Origin: Paraflavitalea sp. CAU 1676
GTDB lineage: Bacteria; Bacteroidota; Bacteroidia; Chitinophagales; Chitinophagaceae
Assembly: GCF_029223285.1 (NCBI RefSeq)
Contig: NZ_JARHUJ010000001.1
Coordinates: forward strand, 372,001-436,000
DNA length: 64,000 bases
Direction of reading: 5' to 3'
The notes under the pieces were generated by a model. The model did no database searches. It was not told where the DNA came from and worked only from the letters and a program-made list of their open reading frames with translations. Position 1 is the stretch's first letter, and each line of letters starts with the position of its first letter. The translations under genes and the position numbers were made by a program. Positions 35,599 through 44,026 of the stretch are shown here, piece after piece.

Positions 35599-36222
35599 TT
35601 ATCCTTTGCCCAGGACGAAATCAACTCCGAATGTGAAACTGTTCAATAAGCTAAGATTTACATAGGTATTCCTGAACCGTTGATCAAATTGGTCTTTGGA
35701 TCTATGGTGATTGACACCCAGGCCTCCAAAATCCACACTGATCAATAATTTGGATAGTGGCTGATAATAAATGCCAGGTATCACCAGTGCGGAATAGTTG
35801 ATTCCCTGCGTTTGGATCTTGCCCCCTGGGTCGCTTTTGGTTACGTTGCTTACATAGGATACTCCAGCACTGGGCTCGGCATACCAGCCTATCTGCCCTT
35901 TTATCGGTATAAATTTTCTCCAATACACCGATCCGCCGATACTTGTACTGGTGGTCCGCACGGTCGATCCATCGTTTTTGCCGCTACTGTATCCGAAGTT
36001 TGTACGAAAGCCCAATACAGAGTTGTGACCGATCCCAAAGCCGATGCGAGGCGCAATGTTGGCATTGGAGCTCGAACTTCCACTACCGGACGGCCCGGAA
36101 GAGTTGCCGTAATTCAATCCCATAGTGGCTCCCAATAAGAGGTCTCCTTTTTTAACCTGGGCCGAAAGCGAAGTGGTGGCAGCTAGTGCGATCGCTGTGA
36201 TAAGTAGAGTTTGTCTTTTCAT
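35599..36222 (-). CDS. Outer-membrane beta-barrel protein, OmpA-like small porin fold
   Basis: 207 aa with signal peptide 1-22 (ending SLSAQ). The mature part is glycine- and serine-rich alternating strands (GNSSGPSGSG near 40-50 is a loop) and ends in a hydrophobic strand FTFGVDFVLGKG. This is the general pattern of 8-strand outer-membrane proteins (OMP_b-brl-like). No specific function can be assigned. Confidence 0.75.
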   Translation of the reverse strand: MKRQTLLITAIALAATTSLSAQVKKGDLLLGATMGLNYGNSSGPSGSGSSSSNANIAPRIGFGIGHNSVLGFRTNFGYSSGKNDGSTVRTTSTSIGGSVYWRKFIPIKGQIGWYAEPSAGVSYVSNVTKSDPGGKIQTQGINYSALVIPGIYYQPLSKLLISVDFGGLGVNHHRSKDQFDQRFRNTYVNLSLLNSFTFGVDFVLGKG

Positions 36223-36347
36223 TGTTGGTTTTTGTGCTACAAATATGAAAAGACAAAAGGACGTAGGAAATGGTAACTCCGTGGTTTCACACAGATTTAT
36301 GTTAAGGAATTGTATATAACAACTATGGGTAATGGCTGTAAAGAATA

Positions 36348-36372
36348 AGGGCGCAATATTGTATTGCGCCCT
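36348..36372 (-). terminator. Hairpin after serS
   Basis: AGGGCGCAATA (36348-36358) pairs with TATTGCGCCCT (36362-36372), loop TTG. The flank on the minus strand is only moderately T-rich, but the stem is strong and lies 31 bases after the serS stop. Confidence 0.6.
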
Positions 36373-36403
36373 CCGGTATTATTAACTTATATAAAGGCCT
36401 TTG

Positions 36404-37675
36404 TTAATCGATCGTGGTGTACCCTACATAATTATGCAGCACGGCAGGCAGCGAAATGCCTGTCTCGGTTTGGTTGTTTTCGAGCAGACAGGCGAGTATA
36501 CGGGGAAGTGCCAGTGAACTGCCATTGAGCGAGTGGGCCAGGTGGTTCTTGCCGTTACCGTCTTTGAAACGCACTTTAAGGCGGTTGGTTTGGTAGGCTT
36601 CGAAATTAGAAACCGAGCTTACCTCCAGCCATTTTTCCTGGGCGGCACTGTATACTTCAAAGTCGTATGTCTGGGCTGATGTGAATCCCATATCGCCGCC
36701 GCATAAGTTCAGGATGCGGTATTGAAGATTGAGCGACTGCAACAGCTTCTCCACGTGAACCACCATTTCTTCCAGTACTTCATAGCTTTTGTCGGGGTGT
36801 ACGATCTGTACCACTTCTACTTTGTCAAATTGGTGCAGGCGGTTGAGGCCACGTACATCCTTACCATAGCTTCCAGCTTCGCGGCGGAAGCAGGGCGTGT
36901 AGGCGGTCATTTTGATAGGCAGTTCGGCTTCTTTCAGCAATTCATCGCGATAGATGTTGGTTACCGGTACTTCTGCCGTAGGGATCAGGTATAAATTATC
37001 CTCGGTTACGAAATACATCTGGCCTTCTTTATCGGGCAACTGACCGGTGCCGAAAGCCGATGCTTCGTTGACCATATGCGGGGGCATGTATTCTATGTAA
37101 CCGGCGGCGGTATTGTAATCGAGAAAATACTGGATCAGCGCCCTTTGCAGTTTGGCCCCTTTTCCTATGTACACGGGGAAACCGCTACCGGTGATCTTAT
37201 TACCCAGTTCAAAATCGATGAGGTTGTATTTTTTGGCGAGGTCCCAGTGTGGTACGGCCTTGCTGTGCAAGGATGGCCGTTGCCCGCCTTCACGCACGGT
37301 GACATTCTCCTCCGGCGTTTTGCCTTTGGGTACGTTTGCGGAAGGAATGTTGGGCAGCCTGACGATGGTGTCCTGCAATTGCTTTTCTACCTGGGCCAGT
37401 CGGTCAGCAATGGGTTGTTGCGCTGCTTTCAGCGTAGCCACTTCCTGTTTTCTGGCTTCGGCTTCCTCTTTTTGCCCCTTGGCCATCAATTGACCGATCT
37501 CTTTGGACGAACTGTTTAATTTGGATTGCGTGTTTTCGGATTCGGTTTGCAGTTTTTTGCGCTCATCATCCAGCGAGAGGATCTCATCTACCAGTTGGAG
37601 GTCTTTAAAATGTTTTACCGCAAGTCTTTCTTTTACCAGCTCTGTATGCTGTCGGATAAATGCTACTTGTAACAT
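36404..37675 (-). CDS. serS: Seryl-tRNA synthetase
   Basis: 423 aa class II synthetase that charges tRNA-Ser. The N-terminal coiled-coil arm (about 30-100, rich in KKLQTE and EAEARKQE) contacts the tRNA; motif 2 is PCFRREAGSYGKDVRG and motif 3 lies near the end (SLALPRILACLLENNQ). Full family length. A -7 box lies 18-25 bases upstream of the ATG. Confidence 0.97.
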   Translation of the reverse strand: MLQVAFIRQHTELVKERLAVKHFKDLQLVDEILSLDDERKKLQTESENTQSKLNSSSKEIGQLMAKGQKEEAEARKQEVATLKAAQQPIADRLAQVEKQLQDTIVRLPNIPSANVPKGKTPEENVTVREGGQRPSLHSKAVPHWDLAKKYNLIDFELGNKITGSGFPVYIGKGAKLQRALIQYFLDYNTAAGYIEYMPPHMVNEASAFGTGQLPDKEGQMYFVTEDNLYLIPTAEVPVTNIYRDELLKEAELPIKMTAYTPCFRREAGSYGKDVRGLNRLHQFDKVEVVQIVHPDKSYEVLEEMVVHVEKLLQSLNLQYRILNLCGGDMGFTSAQTYDFEVYSAAQEKWLEVSSVSNFEAYQTNRLKVRFKDGNGKNHLAHSLNGSSLALPRILACLLENNQTETGISLPAVLHNYVGYTTID

Positions 37676-37692
37676 CGCAATTCAAATTTGGG

Positions 37693-37700
37693 CAAAGATA
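37693..37700 (-). promoter_or_regulatory. Promoter -7 box of serS
   Basis: TATCTTTG on the minus strand fits TAnnTTTG; it ends 17 bases before the ATG at 37675. Confidence 0.5.
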
Positions 37701-37749
37701 ATTGCTCACAGATGGATTTACGGGATTGCCCTGATTTTTTCGGAATGCA

Positions 37750-38211
37750 TTAGTCTGCTGAGGACGATTTACCGGATTGTTTGTAGACGTCTGGATTTCT
37801 GATCTGCATAAAACGTTCGGGTTGGGGCAGTGGCACAAACCCGAATTGCGCATAGAGGCCGTGTGCATCGAGCGTGCCCAGTTCTATACGCCTAAGTCCC
37901 TGCAGGTCGGGATGTTTCAGTATCACTCCAACAAGCCATTTACCAAGGCCTCTACCCTGCTGCTGCGGGTCGATGAACACATCGGCCAGGTAGGCATAGG
38001 TAGCCAGGTCAGAGATAATGCGGGCAAAGCCTACCTGGGTATTTTGGTGATAAACGCCAAAGCACAGGGAGCCGTCTATTGACCGTTTTACGGTTTCTAC
38101 GGGAATGCCTTCGGCCCAATAAGAGGTGGTCAGGAACCGGTGGATGTAGGAAATGTTCAGGTCTTCTTTGCGGGTAGAGATCGTGTATTCATCCTTTTTA
38201 GCAATGACCAT
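37750..38211 (-). CDS. GNAT-family acetyltransferase
   Basis: 153 aa. It shows the GNAT core with VFIDPQQQGRGLGKWLV as the acetyl-CoA loop and AHGLYAQFGF as the C-terminal motif. This is a short family with an N-terminal ISYIHRFLTTSYWAEGIP segment common to uncharacterised bacterial proteins. It lies upstream of serS on the same strand (74-base gap), but both have their own -7 box. Acceptor unknown. Confidence 0.85.
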   Translation of the reverse strand: MVIAKKDEYTISTRKEDLNISYIHRFLTTSYWAEGIPVETVKRSIDGSLCFGVYHQNTQVGFARIISDLATYAYLADVFIDPQQQGRGLGKWLVGVILKHPDLQGLRRIELGTLDAHGLYAQFGFVPLPQPERFMQIRNPDVYKQSGKSSSAD

Positions 38212-38221
38212 GGCTTTTCTT

Positions 38222-38229
38222 CAAAAATA
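38222..38229 (-). promoter_or_regulatory. Promoter -7 box of the GNAT gene
   Basis: TATTTTTG on the minus strand fits TAnnTTTG and ends 10 bases before the ATG at 38211, so the leader would be very short. Confidence 0.4.
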
Positions 38230-38332
38230 AGCAACGTAGTGAAAGGAATCGCTGATGTGGTGTGTGGGACTGCCGAATCAGGTGTCTGACGGCCATTTTC
38301 CCTTTCTGTAAATGGCCAAACCTTCAATGTTG

Positions 38333-38340
38333 TATCTTTG
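38333..38340 (+). promoter_or_regulatory. Promoter -7 box, possibly leaderless transcript
   Basis: TATCTTTG fits TAnnTTTG and ends only 4 bases before the ATG at 38345. Transcription would start near the ATG itself, so the gene may be leaderless, or the true start may lie further in. Confidence 0.45.
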
Positions 38341-38344
38341 CGCC

Positions 38345-38692
38345 ATGCAAATACAGGATGATCTGCAGAGCCGCTGGTGGACCCTTGAAGCCAGCCTGGT
38401 AGAGCGGTTTGGAAAGAAGCCGGACATGGAAACGATCCTTTTCCTGATCGGTATTCAGGAGTTTGGAGATATCAAAACGAAGTTCACGAAAGAACAGAAG
38501 CAGGATCTCATGCACGTCGCAGTTTGTTCCCTGCTGTCGCAAAGCGGGTATTATGAGCTGGACGCCGTAGATGAGGACGGCTGGCCCCATTTCAGGCAGT
38601 TAAAGACGCTCCCGGTCTTTAATATGGTGGAACAGGAAAATTTTCTCAAAGACCATATTTTATTATACTTTCAGCAAAATGGCTTTCAATAG
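38345..38692 (+). CDS. Conserved-looking small protein, unknown function
   Basis: 115 aa from the ATG at 38345 (MQIQDDLQSRWW); the frame stays open back to 38312 but that start lies before the promoter box. The product is soluble and mostly helical, with ILFLIGIQEFG near 30-40 and a C-terminal aromatic tail ILLYFQQNGFQ. No signal or known motif. It has the look of a conserved Bacteroidota hypothetical protein. The cyclophilin gene follows after 46 bases. Confidence 0.75.
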   Translation: MQIQDDLQSRWWTLEASLVERFGKKPDMETILFLIGIQEFGDIKTKFTKEQKQDLMHVAVCSLLSQSGYYELDAVDEDGWPHFRQLKTLPVFNMVEQENFLKDHILLYFQQNGFQ

Positions 38693-38738
38693 CCGGGGTT
38701 TTGTGTGTTTGTGTAACTCCTAACGGTTAATTTACTCC

Positions 38739-39440
38739 ATGCATAGATTTATTGTTGTGGCCGGGTTGCTGGTCGTAATAGCTGCGTGCAATCCCAGGCT
38801 GGCCAACGGGCTCCGGAAGAAGGACCTCCGCAAGGATGTGGAGATGGTAACGGATAAGGGTACCATGGTCATCCGGTTGTCGGATAGTACGCCTTTGCAC
38901 CGGGATAATTTCCTGAAGCTGGTGAAGGAGGGGTTCTACGACAGCATCCTGTTTCACCGGGTGATCAAGAACTTCATGGTGCAGGCCGGCGATCCCAACA
39001 CGAAGAAGCCCAAGCCGGGCGAAACCTATGGCGATGGCGGTCCGGAATACACTGTTCCGGCCGAGTTCAGGGCCAGTATGTTCCATAAAAAAGGGGTCGT
39101 GGCGGCGGCCCGTACGGGTGATGATATCAATCCGCAGCGGGCCAGCAGTGGCGCCCAGTTTTATGTAGTACAGGGGAAGATCTTTACCGATGTGGGATTG
39201 GATTCGGTGGAGAAGTTCCGGCTCAAGGGGCGGAAATTGCCGCCTGCCCACCGGGAGGTGTATAAGACGATTGGCGGTGCACCCCATCTCGATCAAAACT
39301 ATTCCATATTCGGCGAGGTAATCCGGGGGCTGCCGGTGGTGGACAGCATTGCTGCCATACCCACCAGTGGCCGTTCGGGTGGCGACCGGCCATTGCAGGA
39401 TATCCGCATTATTAAAGCGCGGCTGGTTAGGAGAAAGTAA
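38739..39440 (+). CDS. Cyclophilin-type peptidyl-prolyl isomerase, lipoprotein
   Basis: 233 aa. N-terminal lipoprotein signal with lipobox VIAAC, Cys17. The cyclophilin domain follows: FHRVIKNFMVQAGDP, AAARTGDDINPQRASSGAQFYVVQG and the C-terminal IFGEVIRGLPVVDSI. It would be anchored in the inner or outer membrane, helping to fold periplasmic proteins. An insert near 175-195 is longer than in classical cyclophilins. The gene precedes gcvH by 39 bases. Confidence 0.93.
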   Translation: MHRFIVVAGLLVVIAACNPRLANGLRKKDLRKDVEMVTDKGTMVIRLSDSTPLHRDNFLKLVKEGFYDSILFHRVIKNFMVQAGDPNTKKPKPGETYGDGGPEYTVPAEFRASMFHKKGVVAAARTGDDINPQRASSGAQFYVVQGKIFTDVGLDSVEKFRLKGRKLPPAHREVYKTIGGAPHLDQNYSIFGEVIRGLPVVDSIAAIPTSGRSGGDRPLQDIRIIKARLVRRK

Positions 39441-39452
39441 TGGTATTTTTCC

Positions 39453-39460
39453 TAATATTG
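39453..39460 (+). promoter_or_regulatory. Possible -7 box of gcvH
   Basis: TAATATTG differs from TAnnTTTG at one base and lies 20 bases before the gcvH ATG at 39480. Confidence 0.3.
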
Positions 39461-39479
39461 CAGCACAAAATTCTTTAGC

Positions 39480-39860
39480 ATGAACATTCCCGCAAATCTC
39501 CGTTATACCAAAGACCACGAATGGGTGTTACTGGAAGGAAATATTGCAACAATAGGCATTACTGATTTTGCACAAAGAGAACTGGGTGACATCGTATACG
39601 TAGATGTTCCAAATGTGGGAAAAGCACTCAGTGCCGAGGAGGTCTTCGGAACTGTTGAAGCGGTCAAGACCGTGTCTGACCTGTTTTTGCCCGTTGCCGG
39701 TACTATCAAGGAATTGAACAGTGAACTGGACGGTCAGCCCGAACTGGTTAATACTGACCCATATGGACAGGGTTGGATGATTAAAGTGACCGTGAGCAAC
39801 CCTGCAGATGTGGATGCACTGATGGATGCTGCCGCTTACGGAAAATTAATTGAGGCTTAG
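39480..39860 (+). CDS. gcvH: Glycine cleavage system H protein
   Basis: 126 aa carrier of the glycine cleavage complex. The lipoylated Lys63 lies in VEAVKTVSD, with the typical hammerhead fold around it and the C-terminal [11 protein letters not shown] segment. The other genes of the system (gcvT, gcvP) are not in the window. It stands as a separate unit ending in a clear terminator. Confidence 0.97.
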   Translation: MNIPANLRYTKDHEWVLLEGNIATIGITDFAQRELGDIVYVDVPNVGKALSAEEVFGTVEAVKTVSDLFLPVAGTIKELNSELDGQPELVNTDPYGQGWMIKVTVSNPADVDALMDAAAYGKLIEA

Positions 39861-39892
39861 TAAATCCAACGATCAGCTGATTTCGTTTATAG

Positions 39893-39919
39893 AAGAGTGG
39901 ACCATTCCACTCTTTTTTT
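39893..39919 (+). terminator. gcvH terminator
   Basis: AAGAGTGGA (39893-39901) pairs with TCCACTCTT (39906-39914), loop CCAT, then T residues. Confidence 0.85.
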
Positions 39920-39952
39920 AGTTATATTGAGCTACGCTTTGGGTAAAACACA

Positions 39953-40498
39953 TTGAGCGCCATTCCTACATATTCGGAACAGGAACTGGTTTCTCTGCTT
40001 AAAAACAGGGATAATAAGGCTTTTGGTTACCTCTACGATCACTATTCTGGCGCTTTATACAGCATCATATTGGCGATATTGAATGATACGGAGCTTGCCA
40101 ACGACGTATTACAGGATGTTTTTGTCAATATCTGGAAAAAAATTGAAAGCTATGATCCGGCCAAAGGGCGATTATTCACCTGGATGCTGAACATAGCCCG
40201 GAATGCTTCTATCGACACGCTACGTTCCAAAACTTACCAAAACGACCGCAAAAACCAATCTATGGATTACCAGGGTAACGGCACCCAGGTATCGCTTGTT
40301 ACGCAGGTAAACGTAGATAATATCGGGTTTAAGAAGGTCTTGAACCAATTGAAGGAGGAACAGCGGGCATTGATCGATCTGGCTTATTTTAAAGGTTACA
40401 CACATGAGGAAATAGCGGAAATGGAGAACATACCGCTGGGAACAGTCAAAACACGTATCCGAAGTGCATTGATACAATTAAGGGGATTTTTAAAGTGA
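39953..40498 (+). CDS. ECF-family RNA polymerase sigma factor
   Basis: 181 aa with a TTG start at 39953 (no ATG gives a better N-terminus). Region 2 (DHYSGALYSIILAILNDTELANDVLQDVFVNIW, about 24-58) and region 4 (GYTHEEIAEMENIPLGTVKTRIRSALIQLR, about 145-177) are present. It is SigK-like, as is its partner, the RskA-type anti-sigma, which begins 4 bases inside this gene. Its regulon is unknown. Confidence 0.93.
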   Translation: MSAIPTYSEQELVSLLKNRDNKAFGYLYDHYSGALYSIILAILNDTELANDVLQDVFVNIWKKIESYDPAKGRLFTWMLNIARNASIDTLRSKTYQNDRKNQSMDYQGNGTQVSLVTQVNVDNIGFKKVLNQLKEEQRALIDLAYFKGYTHEEIAEMENIPLGTVKTRIRSALIQLRGFLK

Positions 40499-41295
40499 AT
40501 ATAAAAGAATACATATCAACCGGCATAGTTCAAAGCTATGTATTGGACCAGGCAGATGCAGCCGAGCGAGCAGAGTTTGAGCGGCTCTGTGCCCAATACC
40601 CGGAGCTTGTGGCCGAGCGCAAAGCCTTCGAGGATGCACTCGAAAAGTTTGCTTTGCAAAATGCGGTTGTACCACCGCGACAGGTTAAGGACGGATTTTT
40701 AGAAGCTATTCAGAACTCTTCTATAAATCAATCTAAAGTCATCACAATGGAACAAACAAATGCACCTGCTCAAAGGAATGGCAGCGCACGTTTTATGGCT
40801 GCTGCTTCTGTGGTATTACTGCTTGCCTGCGGATGGTTTGCTTACCGCTATTACACCCAGGCCAACGACCTCAAGGAATCCAACAGGGACCTCCAAACCC
40901 GTCTCGATTCGGCCGAAAACACGCTCAACAAGATCATTGATGAGCAAAAGCTGATCAAGGATCCCAATATTACCGTTGTGAACATGGTGGGCTCTACGGC
41001 CGCTCCGCAGTCATCGGCCAATGTATTTTGGGATACTGCGTCCGCATCCGTATTCCTCATGGTGAAGAATATGCCAAAGCTTCCATCGGATCAGCAATAC
41101 CAGCTATGGGCATTGATCGATGGGGCTCCCAAAAGTCTGGGTGTATTCGATTCCCTGCAGAATAATGTGGTGCTCAGGATGGATAACACGAAGAAAGCCG
41201 ATGCCTTCGCTATCACCATCGAGAAGAAAGGCGGCAATCCTTCTCCTACGCTGGAAAAGATGCAGTCTTCCGGCCGAACGAAGGCGCCGTTATAA
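40495..41295 (+). CDS. RskA-type anti-sigma factor
   Basis: 266 aa. The cytosolic N-terminal anti-sigma domain (1-75) is followed by one membrane helix (about 100-118), a coiled coil (125-150) and the periplasmic anti-sigma-K (RskA) C-terminal domain with VFWDTASASVFLMVKNMPKLP and ALIDGAPKSLGVF. The GTG start overlaps the sigma stop by 4 bases, consistent with coupled translation. Its release by regulated proteolysis would free the ECF sigma (family knowledge). Confidence 0.92.
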   Translation: MNIKEYISTGIVQSYVLDQADAAERAEFERLCAQYPELVAERKAFEDALEKFALQNAVVPPRQVKDGFLEAIQNSSINQSKVITMEQTNAPAQRNGSARFMAAASVVLLLACGWFAYRYYTQANDLKESNRDLQTRLDSAENTLNKIIDEQKLIKDPNITVVNMVGSTAAPQSSANVFWDTASASVFLMVKNMPKLPSDQQYQLWALIDGAPKSLGVFDSLQNNVVLRMDNTKKADAFAITIEKKGGNPSPTLEKMQSSGRTKAPL

Positions 41296-41325
41296 AAATC
41301 ATTTAGCGGGTTAAATCCCTGCCTC

Positions 41326-41365
41326 AAGGTCTTGCGAAATTTGCCTGTCAAATTAGCAAGACCTT
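41326..41365 (+). terminator. Terminator of the sigma/anti-sigma operon
   Basis: AAGGTCTTGC (41326-41335) pairs with GCAAGACCTT (41356-41365); inside, AATTTG pairs with CAAATT. The stem-loop lies 31 bases after the anti-sigma stop. Confidence 0.65.
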
Positions 41366-41388
41366 CTCATTTGTGGGCAGATTTGAAT

Positions 41389-41396
41389 TATCTTTC
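41389..41396 (+). promoter_or_regulatory. Possible -7 box of the VanZ gene
   Basis: TATCTTTC differs from TAnnTTTG at the last base and ends 7 bases before the ATG at 41404, again implying almost no leader. Confidence 0.3.
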
Positions 41397-41403
41397 CGCC
41401 AGT

Positions 41404-41817
41404 ATGCGACTCTTACTTAGAAAGCTGTGCACGAAGAAAATTCTTCCTATTCTCTGGACGATCATTACAATTGTGCTATTGTGTTTACCGGGATCTGCGA
41501 TACCCGGCGACGGGATCCAGTTCTTCGAAATACCACATTTCGATAAAGTGGTGCATGTTATACTCTTTGGCGGGATCGTATTCTTCTGGGGTGCCCATTG
41601 CGCTTCTAATGGAGGAACAAAAAATACCTGGATAAGAGAGCTAACGCTAATAACGGTTTTGACTATCGCACTGGGAATTGTCCTTGAATATGTACAGTTT
41701 TACTTTATTCCACAACGTAGCTTCGACAGGGGAGATATTGTAGCAGATGCCAGCGGGGCCATTGTTGCCTCGCTTTGGTTGTTGTATCTATACCCTATAA
41801 AGGCAGTTAGCCGCTGA
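41404..41817 (+). CDS. VanZ-like membrane protein
   Basis: About 137 aa from ATG 41404; the longer frame from 41332 overlaps the upstream hairpin and is less likely. Four hydrophobic helices are visible, with the VanZ pattern FDKVVHVILFGGIVFFWG and the C-terminal SFDRGDIVADASGAIVASL. VanZ members give low-level teicoplanin resistance in some Gram-positives; in Bacteroidota the function is unknown. Confidence 0.88.
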   Translation: MRLLLRKLCTKKILPILWTIITIVLLCLPGSAIPGDGIQFFEIPHFDKVVHVILFGGIVFFWGAHCASNGGTKNTWIRELTLITVLTIALGIVLEYVQFYFIPQRSFDRGDIVADASGAIVASLWLLYLYPIKAVSR

Positions 41818-41841
41818 TACACAGTTTATTGTAAAAAAAAT

Positions 41842-41863
41842 GGCCCTTGTAGAAACAAGGGCC
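41842..41863. repeat. Perfect inverted repeat before a short ORF
   Basis: GGCCCTTGT (41842-41850) and ACAAGGGCC (41855-41863) with an AGAA loop. Eight A residues precede it, so on the minus strand it could act as a terminator (for DUF937, some 340 bases upstream on that strand), and on plus it forms a strong 5' hairpin. Confidence 0.7.
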
Positions 41864-41883
41864 GTAACCAAAACTAACTGCTT

Positions 41884-41940
41884 ATGAGAAAATTGACTGC
41901 TTTATGTAAGTCTTTTATAAAGAACTTCAAATATTGTTAA
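41884..41940 (+). CDS. Possible 18-aa peptide, unknown
   Basis: An ATG 20 bases after the hairpin reads MRKLTALCKSFIKNFKYC and ends TAA at 41938-41940. The leader ACCAAAACTAACTGCTT resembles the A/C-rich leaders before other starts here (57065, 61402). The peptide is basic and has two Cys. It may be a leader peptide or a small protein. Confidence 0.3.
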   Translation: MRKLTALCKSFIKNFKYC

Positions 41941-41941
41941 C

Positions 41942-42008
41942 GCAAATCCGGTGCCATTAGTATGATCCCCGCCGTTAAAGAAGGTTTAAAACGAAACCGG
42001 GATTTGCT
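41942..42008. repeat. Long-range inverted repeat after the short ORF
   Basis: GCAAATC-CGGT (41942-41952) pairs with ACCG-G-GATTTGC (41997-42008, one bulged G) across about 45 bases. It is close to the short ORF and may form the closing stem of a structured RNA. Confidence 0.35.
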
Positions 42009-42207
42009 GGAAGAATCTGTAGGGAAAGAACTCAATCATTTGACATCACAAAGGAACAACCCCTGCGTTTATTTTCCACTCCCTTTAAAGATTTTTTCAA
42101 AATGTTAACATTCGCAAACGTCAAAAACAGGGTTCAATAGGTTATTTTAACTGCCTAATATCCACGTAGCTATTAAAAGAATATTAAACTTCCCCTGTTT
42201 AAGCGGG

Positions 42208-42771
42208 CTATCGGGAAAAGAAGCCTTTAACGGAGTCGAGTAAGTTGCCTCCCCCAGCTTGTCCGCCCGAAAACATAGCCATTACGTCCTGCAAATCGGT
42301 ATCGCCATCTTTGTCAAGCCCGCCCTGGGTTACTTTACCAAGAAGACCCTGAATGTTGAATCCCTGCGATTTTCCACCAGAGAGGTGGTTGAAGATACCC
42401 TGTATATCGAAACTGTTGTCGTTGGGGTCATTGGTCTTGCTGACCAGGTTCTGCAATACATTGGGCACCAGGTTGCCGGCAATACCGCCTGCCGATTGCT
42501 GGTCAAACCCGAATTGATTCATTAACTGCTGCACTACGTTGCCCGAGAGGTTTTGTACAACGGGATTGTTGTTCGACGCGGCATCCTGCCCGCCAAATAA
42601 CTTCAACACATCTTTGAGCCCGCCCGAAGCCAGCATGTTCTGAAGCCCTCCTGCAATCGATTGACCGGTAGCGGAAATAACTTCCTCATTACGTTCGTTG
42701 GGAACTGTAGGATTGTTGATAATGGCAGATCCGGCCTGTTCACGTACCAGGTTGATAAGATTGTCTAACAT
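42208..42771 (-). CDS. DUF937 protein
   Basis: 187 aa starting MLDNLINLVREQAG, with a repeated Gly/Asn/Gln-rich helical pattern (VVQQLMNQFGFDQQSAGGIAGNLV) typical of DUF937/YidB-like proteins. No signal or membrane segment. The C-terminal part contains a DKDGDTDLQDVM stretch, an EF-hand-like Ca-binding or dockerin-like loop. Function is not known. It lies upstream of nothing obvious on this strand; prfA starts 1.1 kb beyond. Confidence 0.85.
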   Translation of the reverse strand: MLDNLINLVREQAGSAIINNPTVPNERNEEVISATGQSIAGGLQNMLASGGLKDVLKLFGGQDAASNNNPVVQNLSGNVVQQLMNQFGFDQQSAGGIAGNLVPNVLQNLVSKTNDPNDNSFDIQGIFNHLSGGKSQGFNIQGLLGKVTQGGLDKDGDTDLQDVMAMFSGGQAGGGNLLDSVKGFFSR

Positions 42772-42843
42772 AAGCGTCGTATTTTTTGAATGAAGGTATA
42801 ACGTTATGTAGAGTCAGGGATTGCGGGCCGGATGAACCGATCG

Positions 42844-43908
42844 TTAATTTTGTTTGGCGATCTTCTCTGCGTTTTCAGCAAACTGTAATGCATCGATGAA
42901 TTCCTGGATGGAACCATTCATGACCTCATCGAGATTATAAACCGTCATACCAATGCGGTGATCGGTAACGCGGCCTTGCGGATAGTTGTAGGTACGGATC
43001 TTGGCACTACGGTCACCGGTGCTAACAAGGCTTTTACGATGACGGGCAATTTCATCTTCCTGCTTGCGCACCTGCTCCTCGTACAGCTTGGTACGCAGCA
43101 TTTGCATTGCCTTCTCCCGGTTGCCCAGCTGGGTACGTTCCGTTTGACACATGACTACCATGCCGGAGGGAAGGTGCGTGAGTATTACTTTGGTTTCTAC
43201 TTTGTTTACGTTCTGTCCGCCCGCACCACCGCTTCGGGCAGTTTCCATCTTCACATCGGCGTCTCTTACTTCCACATCTACCTCTTCGGCTTCCGGCATT
43301 ACGGCTACTGTCGCTGCCGATGTATGCACCCGGCCCGATGCTTCTGTATCGGGAACCCGTTGAACACGATGCACACCACTTTCAAATTTAAGCGTTCCAT
43401 ATACATCGTCGCCCACTACCTCCAGCTGCACTTCTTTATAGCCGCCTACAGTGCCTTCTGTTTCACTCAGGATGGCGGTTTTCCAGCCCTTTCTTTCACA
43501 GTATCTCAAATACATGCGCAGCAGGTTGCCGGCAAAGAGGCTCGCTTCGTCGCCTCCGGTACCGCCCCTGATCTCGAGGATCACGTTTTTCTGATCCTGG
43601 GGGTCCTTGGGTATCAGCAATTGGCGAATGTCGGCTTCCAGCTTATCCTTTTTTTCTTCCAGTATGGGGAGTTCTTCTTTGGCCAGCTCGCGCAGCTCTT
43701 CATCATCACCCCGCTGGGCAGCCCGGTAGCTTTCCAGATCGTTCAGTAACTCTCTATATTGATTATGGGCTATCACGATCTTCTCAAGACTGCGGTATTC
43801 CTTGCTCAGTTCGGTAAACTTCCTGTTATCGCTCACGATAGCAGGGTTGGTCAATGCCACTCCAAGATCCTCAAAACGCGCCTTGATCGCTTCCAGTTTG
43901 TCTAACAT
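42844..43908 (-). CDS. prfA: Peptide chain release factor 1
   Basis: 354 aa that releases peptides at UAA and UAG. The catalytic GGQ is at 230-232 ([14 protein letters not shown]); the PxT-type tripeptide is in [14 protein letters not shown] at about 186-188, which identifies RF1 rather than RF2. Full length. On the minus strand, its -7 box is at 44002-44009; the DUF937 gene lies 72 bases downstream. Confidence 0.97.
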   Translation of the reverse strand: MLDKLEAIKARFEDLGVALTNPAIVSDNRKFTELSKEYRSLEKIVIAHNQYRELLNDLESYRAAQRGDDEELRELAKEELPILEEKKDKLEADIRQLLIPKDPQDQKNVILEIRGGTGGDEASLFAGNLLRMYLRYCERKGWKTAILSETEGTVGGYKEVQLEVVGDDVYGTLKFESGVHRVQRVPDTEASGRVHTSAATVAVMPEAEEVDVEVRDADVKMETARSGGAGGQNVNKVETKVILTHLPSGMVVMCQTERTQLGNREKAMQMLRTKLYEEQVRKQEDEIARHRKSLVSTGDRSAKIRTYNYPQGRVTDHRIGMTVYNLDEVMNGSIQEFIDALQFAENAEKIAKQN

Positions 43909-44001
43909 GTTTGCTGTATTTTTACGAAATTCTGCAGGTAGGCCAATGTCTGGTCAACACTTACCCCTTCAGAACGTTATTGCCGATGAATTAAAGGCTT
44001 G

Positions 44002-44009
44002 CAAAGTTA
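44002..44009 (-). promoter_or_regulatory. Promoter -7 box of prfA
   Basis: TAACTTTG on the minus strand fits TAnnTTTG, 94 bases before the prfA ATG. It lies just ahead of the divergent amidohydrolase start at 44027. Confidence 0.45.
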
Positions 44010-44026
44010 ATCGTTTCATAGCTTAC

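Larger units (their letters stand above)
41818..42207. other. 390-bp gap with hairpins and a short ORF, possible RNA locus
   Basis: The gap holds a perfect hairpin (41842-41863), an 18-codon ORF (41884-41940), a long-range inverted repeat (41942-42008) and then AT-rich sequence up to the DUF937 stop. Nothing matches a known riboswitch by eye. Confidence 0.45.

Noticed and set aside
43802-44026. N-terminal extension of the amidohydrolase ORF
   Set aside because: It overlaps the conserved start of prfA on the other strand and the prfA promoter, and does not resemble the family N-terminus.
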